Assembly (NCBI GenBank): GCA_039698075.1
Contig: JBDKTJ010000115.1
Coordinates: forward strand, 1-49,599
Length of the DNA stretch: 49,599 nucleotides
Origin: JAJFVC01 sp039698075
GTDB taxonomy: Bacteria; Planctomycetota; Planctomycetia; Pirellulales; Thermoguttaceae
Direction: 5' to 3'
The position numbers and the translations under genes are program-made. The notes under the pieces are model-generated. The model searched no databases. It was not told the origin of the DNA and saw only the letters and a program-made list of their open reading frames with translations. The first letter of the stretch is position 1. The number at the start of each line of letters is the position of its first letter. Shown in pieces: positions 1 through 8,629 of the stretch.

Positions 1-512
1 AGCCAGGGCCCCAACGGCGCGAACGTGTCGAACCCCTTGCCGCGGCACCATTGGCTCGAACCCCAAGGCCCCTGCCAATCGCGGGCGCTGACGTCGTTGG
101 CGCACGTGTAGCCGAGCACGTAGTCCAACGCCCGATCGCGCGACACATTTTTGCACGGCCGTCCGATGACCACCGCCAACTCGGCCTCGTAGTCGACCTC
201 GTCGCTCCGCAGATGCCGCGGCAACAGGATCGGATCGTCCGGGTGTTGCACGGCGGTGGTCGGTTTCATGAACAACACCGGAAACTGCGGAATCTTCGCG
301 TTGCCTTCGGCAGCATGGCGGCGATAGTTCAGCCCGATGCACAGAATGTTCACTGGCGAGATCGGCGCGAGTCGCTTCAAAACCTTCGCCGGACGGTCCG
401 TCACGGAGCAGTCGCCGAAAATGTCTCCGGCAAGCTCCACCGTCGCGCCGTCCGCCATGATCGCGGCGTATTTGATCGTTCGATCGGGATCAAGATAACG
501 AAGAATTTTCAT
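1..512 (-). CDS. Fumarylacetoacetate hydrolase (FAH) family protein, 3' end outside window
   Basis: The minus frame opens with ATG at 512 and stays open to the window edge (170 codons), so only the N-terminal two thirds or so is present. It reads as a typical FAH-family fold: a short N-terminal domain, then ILCIGLNYRRHAAE, then DEVDYEAELAVVIGR carrying the acidic metal ligands, then CANDVSARDWQ and GKGFDTFAPLGPW. Enzymes of this family cleave or decarboxylate 2-oxo acid substrates (fumarylpyruvate, acylpyruvate, oxaloacetate). The substrate cannot be told from this fragment. A palindrome sits where a Shine-Dalgarno would be expected. Family call is firm, exact activity unknown. Confidence 0.9.
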   Translation of the reverse strand, partial: MKILRYLDPDRTIKYAAIMADGATVELAGDIFGDCSVTDRPAKVLKRLAPISPVNILCIGLNYRRHAAEGNAKIPQFPVLFMKPTTAVQHPDDPILLPRHLRSDEVDYEAELAVVIGRPCKNVSRDRALDYVLGYTCANDVSARDWQGPWGSSQWCRGKGFDTFAPLGPW

Positions 513-513
513 G

Positions 514-526
514 GGAAACGGTTTCC
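514..526. promoter_or_regulatory. Palindrome directly upstream of the FAH gene start
   Basis: GGAAACGGTTTCC is a perfect 6-bp inverted repeat around one central base. It ends one base before the FAH start codon on the minus strand, over the position of a ribosome-binding site. It could be an operator or a small mRNA hairpin hiding the start. No binding protein can be named. Confidence 0.3.
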
Positions 527-560
527 ATCCTTGCGAGAACACGACGGGCAAACGATCTGC

Positions 561-1544
561 CTAGGGCAAGTTTAACAGCGGCGTGGGCGTGAAACCGATC
601 ACGATGAACGCCAGCGTCGCCCAGCCCAAGATGTAGCGAAAAACGCCGAGCGGCTCCTCGTCGTCGGCCGTGGGCGGATGGATCGGGCCCATCAAAAACA
701 GCAGCACGACCATCAGAATCCACTGTCCCAACGTCTCCCACTTCCAAATTACCAGGAACAACGCCGTCAGCAGCAGCGTCTTCGCCACGCGATGAGCCTT
801 GCGACGCAACAACGCATACAAAATGTGCCCCCCGTCGAGCTGCCCAATCGGAATCAAGTTCAACGACGTGACCAGCAGCCCGACCCAACCGGCAAACGCC
901 ATCGGGTCGATGACCACTTCGTAGCCTTTGGGAGTCGGGCCCAAAATCCAATAGACGAGCGCTTTCACCAACAACGGATCGCCGAACAACATGGCGTTCT
1001 TGACCGGCACGGCAAAACCGGAATGTTTTAGTCCGACGACGAGAAAAATGATCGTCGGCACCAGCCCGGCCAACGGACCGCTGATGCCGATGTCGAACAA
1101 GGCCCGGCGATGCCCGACGCGCGGCTCCATCGCAATCACGGCGCCCATCGTTCCGATCGGCGAAAATGGCATCGGAATGAAATACGGCCAACTGGCGTAA
1201 ACGCCGTAGCGATGCGCCTGAATGAAGTGGCCCATCTCGTGACACAGCAAAATGGTCATCACCGGCAGCGCGTATCGAAGGCCCGAGACCAAACCGGCCA
1301 GCCACCCCTGCTCGATCCACGCTTTGTCCGACGCCCCGGCCAGCAACGTGGTCAAACAGGTGCCCAAAAACAACAGAAGCGGCAAACGCCAGCGGCGACG
1401 CGAACGGACCGGCCGCACCTCGACCCACTGCCAAGGCGCACCGGCCGACATCTCCGCCGTTTCCACCTGCACCAGCTCGGGCGGAATCGTCTCCGGCTCC
1501 GGCCACGCCTGATCGTCCTTATTCGTTTCATCCATCCTTGGCAT
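561..1544 (-). CDS. Site-2 protease, peptidase family M50
   Basis: 327-aa integral membrane zinc metalloprotease. The zinc motif HEMGH (residues about 102-106) lies in a membrane helix, and LDGGH (about 236-240) supplies the third ligand; both are hallmarks of S2P/M50 enzymes that cut transmembrane segments of anti-sigma factors and other substrates. An acidic N-terminal tail of about 50 residues precedes the first helix. At least five more hydrophobic segments follow. The start is uncertain: ATG at 1544 and ATG at 1535 are nine bases apart, neither has a good ribosome site, and the frame is open up to 1619. With many membrane-anchored signalling proteins nearby, a role in regulated proteolysis is plausible but is inference. 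Confidence 0.88.
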   Translation of the reverse strand: MPRMDETNKDDQAWPEPETIPPELVQVETAEMSAGAPWQWVEVRPVRSRRRWRLPLLLFLGTCLTTLLAGASDKAWIEQGWLAGLVSGLRYALPVMTILLCHEMGHFIQAHRYGVYASWPYFIPMPFSPIGTMGAVIAMEPRVGHRRALFDIGISGPLAGLVPTIIFLVVGLKHSGFAVPVKNAMLFGDPLLVKALVYWILGPTPKGYEVVIDPMAFAGWVGLLVTSLNLIPIGQLDGGHILYALLRRKAHRVAKTLLLTALFLVIWKWETLGQWILMVVLLFLMGPIHPPTADDEEPLGVFRYILGWATLAFIVIGFTPTPLLNLP

Positions 1545-1667
1545 TGTAACTTGTGTCCACGGACCAGACAACACGGGCATCCTGAAAGCCCCAGGAGCGG
1601 GACACGGCCATGAATCCACGAAGATTTAACCAAAAACGGGGGCGTCGCACCGACTTGAACCAACGAA

Positions 1668-2666
1668 TTACTCGCGGGGAAATTCCCGTTCGACCACGTC
1701 GGCAAACTCCTCGGGCGTCGACACACGCGCCGCCTGCCGTCGAAACGCTCGGGCGCCGGCGTGACCCTGGCCGTAGCAACACGCGTAGCATCGCATCAGG
1801 ACCGTGCCCTTTTGCGGACCGAATCGCTCGACGATCAAACGGTAATGCTCCAGCAACAACTCGCGCTGCCGCTCAAGCGACGGCGATGGCGGAATCGGTT
1901 CGCCGCGCAGCGCCGAGGCGACTTGCTGAAACAGCCACGGCGCCCCCAACGCGGCCCGGCCAATCATCACGCCGTCGACCCCGTAGCGTGCGAACGCCTG
2001 AACCACGGCCGTCGGCGTCCACAGGTCTCCGTTGCCGATCAACGGGATGCGATGCAGATGCGGCTTCACGCGCGCGATCTCGTCCCAATCGGCCTTGCCG
2101 CGAAACATCTGATCGGCGGTCCGGCCGTGCACCGTCACCGCCGCGCCGCCGGCCGACTCGACCGCCTGGGCGACGTCGATCGCATTGATCGTGTCGCGCG
2201 TCGGCCCCAGACGAATTTTCGCCGTCACCGGCGTCGGACGGCACGCCGCCGCCACCCGCTCGATGATGCGTCCGATCCGATCGGGATCGCGCAGCAAATA
2301 CGAGCCGCTTTCGGCCTTTTCGGCCACGTCGCGCACCGGGCAGCCGAAGTTGAGGTCGATCACGCTTGCGTGAAACTCTTCGGCCAAACGGCGACCCACG
2401 GCGGCCAGCTTCTCGGGATCGTTGTCCCAAATCTGCACGGACAACGGACGCGGCTCGTCCAGGACGCCCCACAGTCGGTCGGGCAATTCGTCGCCGCGCG
2501 CATCGCCATGGAACCAGCCCCGCGCGCTCAACATCTCGGTCGCCGGAAGTCCTACGCCGCCCAGCCGACGGATCATCTGCCGGAACGCGTAGTTCGTGAA
2601 ACCGGCCATCGGGGCCTGAAGCACCGGCGGGTCGACCCGAAGCGGCCCAATCCAGAGCGGGTTCAT
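1668..2666 (-). CDS. dus: tRNA-dihydrouridine synthase
   Basis: 332-aa FMN/NADPH-dependent enzyme reducing uridines in the tRNA D-loop. Visible features are the N-terminal substrate/FMN loop LQAPMAGFTNYAFR, the catalytic-Cys motif NFGCPVRDVAEK (Cys about 109), the FMN-phosphate region VTVHGRTADQ, and IPLIGNGDLW / GVDGVMIGRAALGAPWLF in the second half of the TIM barrel. These are DusB-like. The start at 2666 is fixed by the ATGA overlap with the stop of the upstream gene, giving translational coupling. Longer upstream frame (to 3041) lies wholly inside the neighbouring gene and is ignored. Confidence 0.95.
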   Translation of the reverse strand: MNPLWIGPLRVDPPVLQAPMAGFTNYAFRQMIRRLGGVGLPATEMLSARGWFHGDARGDELPDRLWGVLDEPRPLSVQIWDNDPEKLAAVGRRLAEEFHASVIDLNFGCPVRDVAEKAESGSYLLRDPDRIGRIIERVAAACRPTPVTAKIRLGPTRDTINAIDVAQAVESAGGAAVTVHGRTADQMFRGKADWDEIARVKPHLHRIPLIGNGDLWTPTAVVQAFARYGVDGVMIGRAALGAPWLFQQVASALRGEPIPPSPSLERQRELLLEHYRLIVERFGPQKGTVLMRCYACCYGQGHAGARAFRRQAARVSTPEEFADVVEREFPRE

Positions 2667-4741
2667 GGTTGGATCACAAGCGCCCCGACCAACCGATTGG
2701 CCGGCACCGCCGCCGGCAGAACCGTCAACGCATACTCGGCGATCGCTCGATTGTAGTCGGTCAGCGTCTCCAACAACGCCAACGTCTGCTGCGTTTGCGA
2801 GGCGATGTCCTTCAGCAACGGGTCGATCGAGCCCGACGCCTTGCGGTAGCGATCCACGTTGGCCGCGCGAACCACGTCGGCCTCGACCACCGCCGCAGCC
2901 TGCCGCTGCGCTGTTTCGCCCAGCGTCGGAATCTCCGTGGCCAATCGGCGAATCGGCCAAGACTCGACCACCGAACGCGGCTGAGCGTCCAAACGCAAAG
3001 CATATCCGCCTGAATGCGGAACCGTCGTGGCCACCGGCCAAGAAGCCGGATCGTCCGTCATGCCGATGTGCGAAGCCAGATCATATTGAGCGCCGAGCAG
3101 CGCGGCATGCGCCTCGCGCGTCGCGGCGTGGGCGGCTCGCTGCGACGCCTCCCATCGCAACATCTCCGCCGCTCCGGCCGACGTGCTGCGATGCTCCAAC
3201 GCCATCGACACCAGCCCATCGAGCAATTCTTCCTGCTGCACCAGCGTCTGGTAGGCCGCCGTGCGTTGACGCAAACGCCAATACGACTCGATCGTCGCCT
3301 GACGATCCGCCGCGGCGGCCCGGCCCACGCAATCGGCCAGACTCATCGGCCGTCCGAGACCCTCGGGCAGCGAGCGATTCCAATAGAGCGCGATCGACAA
3401 CTGCTTGACGCGAGCGGCCGGCGCGGCCTGCTGCAACGCCGGATACAACGCCGATGAATTGGACGCCGCGGTCGCCTCGGACGGCGAGGCCGGTTTGTTG
3501 GCCGTCCGCGTCTTCGCCGGCTGTTCGACCGGAACCAACGGCTTCGTCACCGGCACGTCGAGTTCTTCGCTCGACGAATTGCGGGGCGGCGCCAAGGTCG
3601 GCTCGTTTTTCTTCAAATCGCCGATCGCCGGCTTCGGCTCCACCTGAGTCGGCCCGTTCCAAGTCGCCGATTCCTCACGCGGCGGCGCCAACGTCGGCTC
3701 GTTCTTGCCGAGCGACTGCAAACTCTTGGAGGTCGCCGGCGTGGATTCGGTCGTGCGCCAGCCTTTGGTCGCCGACGTTCCCGTCTGCGTCGGAGCGACA
3801 ACCGGCTCAGTGGCCGCCGTCGGTCGAACCGCATTGGGCACGAACGGCGCTACGGGCGTCTGCGACGGTCCGATCAACATGGCCACCAACGCCTGCGGGC
3901 TGGACGCCGGACTGGCCACGATCAGCCCGTATTGCGCAATCTCGCGGTTGTACTGGCAAGCCATGCTGACGAACGTGCGCCGCTGTTCGAGCAACTGGGC
4001 GTTGGACGCAATCACGGCCGCGGGATCTCGGGCCTCGCCGGCAGCCGCCAAAACGTCCTCGGCCGCCAACACCGCCGCCGCTTGGTCGTCGATCGCCTGA
4101 CGTCGGATCGGCAAAACGCGTTCCAACAGAACGATCGGCTCGGGAGGCGTTCGGCCCGCAAAAAGCTCCTGAAAATTCGTCCGATACCCGCCCACGTGCG
4201 GACGATCGGACGGCAACGGCAACGGCGATCCCGCCGGCAGATGCATCCGTCGCGCCAACTCGCACTGGGCGGCGACCGCCGCCAACTCGGCGCGTCGGAC
4301 CATCGCCGAGGAAGACGCCTCCGCAAGTCGCAGCGACGCTCCCTCGCCAAGGGACTTCAACGACTCCAGCGTCTTGACGCTGTCCAAACAAAAGCGATAG
4401 TCGCCCACCGCTTGGACCAACTGCCAGTAGCTGCGGACCATCTCCAACTGCTCGCGACGATCCATCGTGGAACTGACCGCGCTGAGCAACGTCAACGGCT
4501 GCCCGGTCAGCGCGCTGCCGGCCGGCAAACTCATCGCCTCGGCGATCAACTCGGGCGGACGTCGACGAGTTGCCGACGATTCGCTGGTTGTCGCCGCGCG
4601 GACCACTCCGTCGCTCGTAGACACGGTCGGCTGCAAAGCGGCAGCCGGCGCGAGATTTTCACGGACGTTTCTGGCGGGCAGAACGGCGTCGGACGATTGT
4701 CCCAACAGCAGGCCGCCCAGTAGGATTCCGACAAGGTGCAT
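2663..4741 (-). CDS. Exported protein with internal duplication (TolC-like helices?), unknown function
   Basis: 692 aa with an N-terminal signal peptide (MHLVGILLGGLLLG). Two related halves are visible, about residues 70-290 and 430-690. Both contain a SYWQL/SYWRL start, long alanine-rich amphipathic helices, a GGY turn, and near the end YNREIAQYGLIV / YNRAIAEYALTV. The halves are joined by a charged Pro/Ser-rich linker that itself holds two copies of KNEPTLAPPR. Duplicated helical halves with a periplasmic signal recall TolC-type outer-membrane channels, but no strand region or family motif proves it. ATG at 4741 chosen; an in-frame GTG lies directly before it. The 3' end overlaps dus by 4 nt. 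Confidence 0.75.
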   Translation of the reverse strand: MHLVGILLGGLLLGQSSDAVLPARNVRENLAPAAALQPTVSTSDGVVRAATTSESSATRRRPPELIAEAMSLPAGSALTGQPLTLLSAVSSTMDRREQLEMVRSYWQLVQAVGDYRFCLDSVKTLESLKSLGEGASLRLAEASSSAMVRRAELAAVAAQCELARRMHLPAGSPLPLPSDRPHVGGYRTNFQELFAGRTPPEPIVLLERVLPIRRQAIDDQAAAVLAAEDVLAAAGEARDPAAVIASNAQLLEQRRTFVSMACQYNREIAQYGLIVASPASSPQALVAMLIGPSQTPVAPFVPNAVRPTAATEPVVAPTQTGTSATKGWRTTESTPATSKSLQSLGKNEPTLAPPREESATWNGPTQVEPKPAIGDLKKNEPTLAPPRNSSSEELDVPVTKPLVPVEQPAKTRTANKPASPSEATAASNSSALYPALQQAAPAARVKQLSIALYWNRSLPEGLGRPMSLADCVGRAAAADRQATIESYWRLRQRTAAYQTLVQQEELLDGLVSMALEHRSTSAGAAEMLRWEASQRAAHAATREAHAALLGAQYDLASHIGMTDDPASWPVATTVPHSGGYALRLDAQPRSVVESWPIRRLATEIPTLGETAQRQAAAVVEADVVRAANVDRYRKASGSIDPLLKDIASQTQQTLALLETLTDYNRAIAEYALTVLPAAVPANRLVGALVIQP
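3581..3706 (-). repeat. Two copies of a 10-codon repeat (KNEPTLAPPR) in the linker
   Basis: Minus-strand codons at 3677-3706 and 3581-3610 both encode KNEPTLAPPR, with a few synonymous differences between the copies. They flank a 22-residue Trp/Pro-containing spacer between the two halves of the duplicated exported protein. Synonymous divergence suggests the peptide, not only the DNA, is conserved. Confidence 0.85.
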
Positions 4742-5096
4742 CACTTCGTGTTTCCCGAACGAGGCTTATCCCAGAGGAGCATCAACTATAATCTGACATT
4801 TTTTCCCAGCTTAGTCAATCCGGGGATGCGTTGGTTTTGGCACGTCCGGCACAGATGGCATAATCCTCGCAACAGATATCGCGTCGGTGGCGAATTGCGA
4901 ACGAAAAAACGGCATGTAACGAATGTGCCACGCCGTCGCAGAAAGAGAATCGCCCAACGTCACAATGGAAACACTAGGCGCGCTGCGAACACAAGAAAGA
5001 GTTTAACGATTGTCGAGACATCCCAAGCAGAGAGCTGCGCCCGGGATAACCAACACGATCTCCGAAAGCCATCGGACCGTGCAACCGGGAGACGGA
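4742..5096. other. Intergenic region without a recognised gene
   Basis: About 355 bases between divergently placed minus-strand genes. It is more AT-rich than its surroundings near 4780-4830, where a TATAGT-like element faces the 4741 start, but no matching -35 box was found at standard spacing. No tRNA, hairpin with T-run, or ORF with family resemblance was seen on either strand. Confidence 0.6.
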
Positions 5097-5567
5097 TCAA
5101 CGCGGCTTTCGTCGCGACAGAGACAACGGAGGCGGAGGCGACTCCACGTCATCCCGGTCCGCAACATGCCACAAGGGCAAGCCGCGTTGCGCACGTTCGG
5201 CCAGCGCCATTAACTTTTCCTGGGTTCCCGGCATCGCATTGGAGGCTTCAAACCGACTGAACTCGATTTCCGGCGGTTCGAAGTCCCAGATGCCCATCCT
5301 GATTGCCTCAAGCACGGACCTCGGCACAATTAAAGCTCCTTCTTCCGAACCGATAGCAGATAAGCAGGAATGAGTGGTTCTAGTATCTGACGTCTCGTGA
5401 AAAATGTCAAGCAAATGGTCAAAATCGTCACCCTTGTGAGTAGGGGTGCACAGCGCGAAAGCTCCCCACTCACGCACAGGTTCGCCATCTTCACAACATT
5501 CAATCCATAGAGACGTGGTCGCACTTGATTTTTCACGCACAATGGCGTCTCTTATAGCGACGGGCAT
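5097..5567 (-). CDS. Small hypothetical protein
   Basis: 156-aa soluble protein without signal peptide or membrane segment. The N-terminal part is mixed alpha/beta with Trp and Cys residues (LWIECCEDGEPV). The last third holds GTQEKLMALAERAQRGLPL followed by WH and an acidic-basic tail, a charged helix ending in GLPL[FW]H that I associate with planctomycete hypothetical proteins. No catalytic motif is recognised. ATG at 5567 preferred over an in-frame TTG at 5585; neither has a strong ribosome site. It is divergent from the antiporter gene starting 70 bases away. Confidence 0.6.
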   Translation of the reverse strand: MPVAIRDAIVREKSSATTSLWIECCEDGEPVREWGAFALCTPTHKGDDFDHLLDIFHETSDTRTTHSCLSAIGSEEGALIVPRSVLEAIRMGIWDFEPPEIEFSRFEASNAMPGTQEKLMALAERAQRGLPLWHVADRDDVESPPPPLSLSRRKPR

Positions 5568-5637
5568 AGGCTGGCGGAACAGCAACAGCCATCCGCCCCG
5601 CGAGGGATGTCTTTTTCAACTACGGTGAGTTGTCTCC

Positions 5638-7164
5638 ATGAGTGATTCCGCTACGTCCCCCTCTCGCAACAAAGCGTTGCTTTTGGTCCTCGCGCTGGTG
5701 ATTGCCGGCTATTTGGCCGCGGCATGGTTCCACTGGCCGCAACACGGCGCCGAGCAGATCGTAGCCGGCGGTGAACATGTCGTGATCGCCGCGCATCCGC
5801 CGTATTGGATGGTTACGCCGTTCGCGTTGTTGTTGGGGGCCATCGCCGTGGCGCCGCTGCTGCCCGGCGTTTGTCACTGGTGGGAAAGCAATCTGCATCG
5901 ATTTTACGTGGCCGGCGGATTGGCCGCGCTGACGTTGGCGTACTATTTGACCATGCACGCCGCGCCGATCGCCGCCCATTGGCCCGCCGCGCACACCGCG
6001 CCGCCGGCCGCGACGGGCCTGAACGTCTCGCTGACCGGCGAAGTGCTGGCCAACGCAATTCTCAATGAATACATCCCGTTTATCGTGTTGCTGTTCAGCC
6101 TATACACCATCAGCGGCGGCATTCGCATCGAGGGCGACTTGCCGGCCCGTCCGCGGACCAACTGCGCATTGCTGGCCGTCGGCGCGGTGCTAGCTAGTTT
6201 CATCGGCACGACCGGCGCGGCGATGTTGCTGATCCGGCCTCTGCTGGAGACCAATCATCAGCGCAAACACGTCCGGCACACGGTGGTCTTTTTCATTTTC
6301 ATCGTCTGCAATTGCGGCGGTCTGCTGTTGCCGCTTGGCGATCCGCCGTTGTTTCTCGGCTATTTGATGGGCGTGCCGTTCCTTTGGACCCTTGTGTTGT
6401 GGAAGGAATGGCTGTTCGTCAACGGCATGTTGTTGGTCATCTATTATGTGTGGGACCGATGGTTCTGCTATCCGCACGAGACCTCGGTCGATCTGGCCCA
6501 CGACGAAACCCGGGTGCACCGGCTTCGGTTCGGCGGACTTTGGCCGAACGCCTTTTTGCTGGGCGGCATCGTGCTGTCGGTCGGACTGCTGGACCCGAGC
6601 AAAACGCTGCCCGGCACCGATTGGCATCCGTGGCTTTACCTGCGCGAAATCGTCCAGTTGGGGCTGGTCGGCCTGTCGCTCGCATTGGGCAGCGCGCATC
6701 TGCGGCGGCAGAATCACTTCAACTACGCCGCGATCTTGGAGGTCGCCGCGCTGTTCTTCGGTATTTTTGTCTGCATGCAGCCGGCGCTGCAAATTCTCGC
6801 GGTCGAGGGCCCTAATCTCGGGCTGAGCCGGCCGTGGCATTTCTTTTGGGCCTCGGGCGGCCTTTCGTCGGTGCTCGACAACGCGCCGACCTACGTCGTG
6901 TTTTTCGAGGCGGCCCGAGCGCTGACCGAAAAACTCGGTCTGACGCCCGCCGTGGCCGGAGTGGCCGAACCTCTGCTGATCGGCGTCAGCCTCGGCTCAG
7001 TGTTCATGGGCGCGAACACCTACATCGGCAACGGGCCAAACTTCATGGTCAAAGCAATCGCCGAGAAGTCGGGCGTGTCGATGCCCAGCTTTTTTGGATA
7101 TATGTTGTATAGCATCGCCATTCTGATTCCGTTGTTCGTATTGACAACGTTCCTTTTTATATGA
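5638..7164 (+). CDS. NhaD/CitMHS-like sodium:proton antiporter or anion transporter
   Basis: 508-aa polytopic membrane protein of the ion-transporter (ArsB/NhaD/CitMHS) superfamily with roughly 11-12 hydrophobic segments. Diagnostic stretches are FIGTTGAAMLLIRPLL, the paired half-helix signature GGLLLPLGDPPLFLG, SSVLDNAPTYVVFFE and MGANTYIGNGPNFMVKAI; the last two form the second inverted repeat with its substrate-binding N/D residues. Members are annotated as Na+/H+ antiporters or citrate transporters; the ion cannot be assigned from sequence. Its stop overlaps the RNase D start by 4 nt (ATGA), implying co-translation. Confidence 0.88.
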   Translation: MSDSATSPSRNKALLLVLALVIAGYLAAAWFHWPQHGAEQIVAGGEHVVIAAHPPYWMVTPFALLLGAIAVAPLLPGVCHWWESNLHRFYVAGGLAALTLAYYLTMHAAPIAAHWPAAHTAPPAATGLNVSLTGEVLANAILNEYIPFIVLLFSLYTISGGIRIEGDLPARPRTNCALLAVGAVLASFIGTTGAAMLLIRPLLETNHQRKHVRHTVVFFIFIVCNCGGLLLPLGDPPLFLGYLMGVPFLWTLVLWKEWLFVNGMLLVIYYVWDRWFCYPHETSVDLAHDETRVHRLRFGGLWPNAFLLGGIVLSVGLLDPSKTLPGTDWHPWLYLREIVQLGLVGLSLALGSAHLRRQNHFNYAAILEVAALFFGIFVCMQPALQILAVEGPNLGLSRPWHFFWASGGLSSVLDNAPTYVVFFEAARALTEKLGLTPAVAGVAEPLLIGVSLGSVFMGANTYIGNGPNFMVKAIAEKSGVSMPSFFGYMLYSIAILIPLFVLTTFLFI

Positions 7165-8351
7165 CGGCTGTGGACTACCAAGACATTGCGACCGATGAGC
7201 AACTGCGGAATTATTGCCGCACGCTTTTGCACGCGAAAACCATCGCGTTCGACACCGAATTCGTTTCCGAACACACCTACCGCCCGGTGCTTTGCCTGGT
7301 TCAGGTCTGCGCCGACGATCAACTGGCCGTGCTCGACGCCATGACGATCGGCGACATGGCTCCGTTCTGGGAGGCGTTGGCCGCACCGGGCCACGAGACG
7401 ATCGTTCACGCCGGCCGCAGCGAACTGGAGTTCTGTCTGTTGGCCATCGGGCGACGGCCGACGCAGTTGTTCGACGTGCAGTTGGCCGCCGCGATGGTCG
7501 GCGCCGAGTATCCCGCCGGACTGGGCACGATTTTGACCAAGTTCCTGGGCCGCACGCCTTCCAAACATGAAACGCGGACCGATTGGCGTCATCGCCCGCT
7601 GAGCAAACGCCAGCTCGAATACGCGCTGAACGACGCGCGATTTCTGCCGTCGCTGTGCGAGACGATTCGCGGCCAGCTCGACGCGCTCGGACGCCGGGCG
7701 TGGCTGGACGAGGAAATGGAAACCTGGCAGTCGGAGATCGAGCGTTCGATGTCGCAAGAGCGTTGGCGCCGCGTGTCGGGCAACGCCGGCATGGACGCCC
7801 GGGGACTGGCGATCCTGCGCGAATTGTTCCACTGGCGCGACGCCGAGGCGCAGCGTCGCAACCAACCGGTGCGGCGAATTTTGCGCGACGATTTGATCGT
7901 CGAGCTGGCCCGTCGCGGGTCGGCCGATCCGGTGCGCATCCGCGCCGTGCGGGGCATGGAACGCGGCGACTTGCAGCGACGCATGAGCGAGATCGCCGCG
8001 GCCGTTCAACGAGGACTCGATCTGCCCGAGGCCGAATGTCCGCCGCGTCCCCCGCGTGAAAAAGTGCCCGAGTTGTCGGTGCTCGGCCAGTTTCTGTTTT
8101 CCGCGCTGGGCAGCATTTGTCGCGAGGCGCAGTTGGCGCCGAATCTGGTCGGCACGCCCAACGACATCCGCGAGTGGATCGCGCATCGGATCTCGCGAAG
8201 CCGGAGCAAGTCGGCCGCCGTTCCGCAGCTTGGCCGGGGCTGGCGCGCGGAGTTTGTCGGGCGGCTGTTCGAGGATCTGCTGTCCGGCCGGCTCACGGTC
8301 CAGGTGGCCGACCCCAAATCGGACCATCCGCTCCGCTTCCAAAACTCTTAA
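7161..8351 (+). CDS. rnd: Ribonuclease D (DEDD 3'-5' exoribonuclease with HRDC domain)
   Basis: 396 aa, the usual RNase D size. The exonuclease domain has motif I FDTEF (Asp31, Glu33), motif II IVHAGRSELEFC and motif III YALNDARFL (Tyr154, Asp158), so it belongs to the DEDDy class that trims tRNA and other RNA 3' ends. At motif II the family's usual Asp is Glu88 here, a conservative metal-ligand change. An HRDC-like helical segment follows at about 210-285 (GLAILRELFHWRDAEAQRRN), then a variable C-terminal part. Coupled by ATGA to the antiporter gene. Confidence 0.93.
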   Translation: MTAVDYQDIATDEQLRNYCRTLLHAKTIAFDTEFVSEHTYRPVLCLVQVCADDQLAVLDAMTIGDMAPFWEALAAPGHETIVHAGRSELEFCLLAIGRRPTQLFDVQLAAAMVGAEYPAGLGTILTKFLGRTPSKHETRTDWRHRPLSKRQLEYALNDARFLPSLCETIRGQLDALGRRAWLDEEMETWQSEIERSMSQERWRRVSGNAGMDARGLAILRELFHWRDAEAQRRNQPVRRILRDDLIVELARRGSADPVRIRAVRGMERGDLQRRMSEIAAAVQRGLDLPEAECPPRPPREKVPELSVLGQFLFSALGSICREAQLAPNLVGTPNDIREWIAHRISRSRSKSAAVPQLGRGWRAEFVGRLFEDLLSGRLTVQVADPKSDHPLRFQNS

Positions 8352-8373
8352 TACGCGTCCCCACTTGAAAATG

Positions 8374-8391
8374 CGCGGATGCTTTTCCGCG
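8374..8391 (+). terminator. Hairpin after RNase D gene, weak terminator candidate
   Basis: CGCGGA-TGCTTT-TCCGCG forms a perfect 6-bp GC-rich stem 22 nt after the rnd stop. It is followed by GAAAAC rather than a T-run, so intrinsic termination is doubtful. Confidence 0.3.
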
Positions 8392-8449
8392 AAAACGGTT
8401 GATCGTTTCCCTAGGAACGCTCCAACCGCTTGCGATTTCACAAGACTTT

Positions 8450-8474
8450 TTGGCAAAACGACGCGACTTGCCAA
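8450..8474. promoter_or_regulatory. Inverted repeat TTGGCAA-N11-TTGCCAA, possible operator
   Basis: A 7-bp perfect inverted repeat with 11-nt spacing lies about 155 bases upstream of the winged-helix regulator. Its left arm, TTGGCAAAA (8450-8458), recurs exactly at 8543-8551, where it overlaps the -35 box of the candidate promoter. The repeated element at a promoter of a DNA-binding protein suggests autoregulation. This is inference. Confidence 0.4.
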
Positions 8475-8542
8475 GCCCTGCCGACGCCTAAGTGTCCCCG
8501 ATGTCGTTAAGCGTTTATTTTTCACACTTTTAGCTGTGGTGA

Positions 8543-8571
8543 TTGGCAAAAATAGCACCCGTTGGTAAAAT
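8543..8571 (+). promoter_or_regulatory. Candidate sigma70-type promoter of the winged-helix regulator gene
   Basis: TTGGCA (8543-8548), 17-nt spacer, TAAAAT (8566-8571); each box matches five of six consensus bases. Expected transcript start near 8578 gives a leader of about 50 nt before ATG 8630. Confidence 0.5.
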
Positions 8572-8629
8572 TCTAATGAACCGAGAAAGACGTGTGGGTC
8601 GGTAGTCCATTTAGGTGGGGGGCAACTCT

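Noticed and set aside
1640..1667. tRNA-like TTCAAGT stretch after dus on the minus strand
   Set aside because: The flanking bases cannot form a five-pair T-stem and no anticodon or acceptor arm fits upstream.
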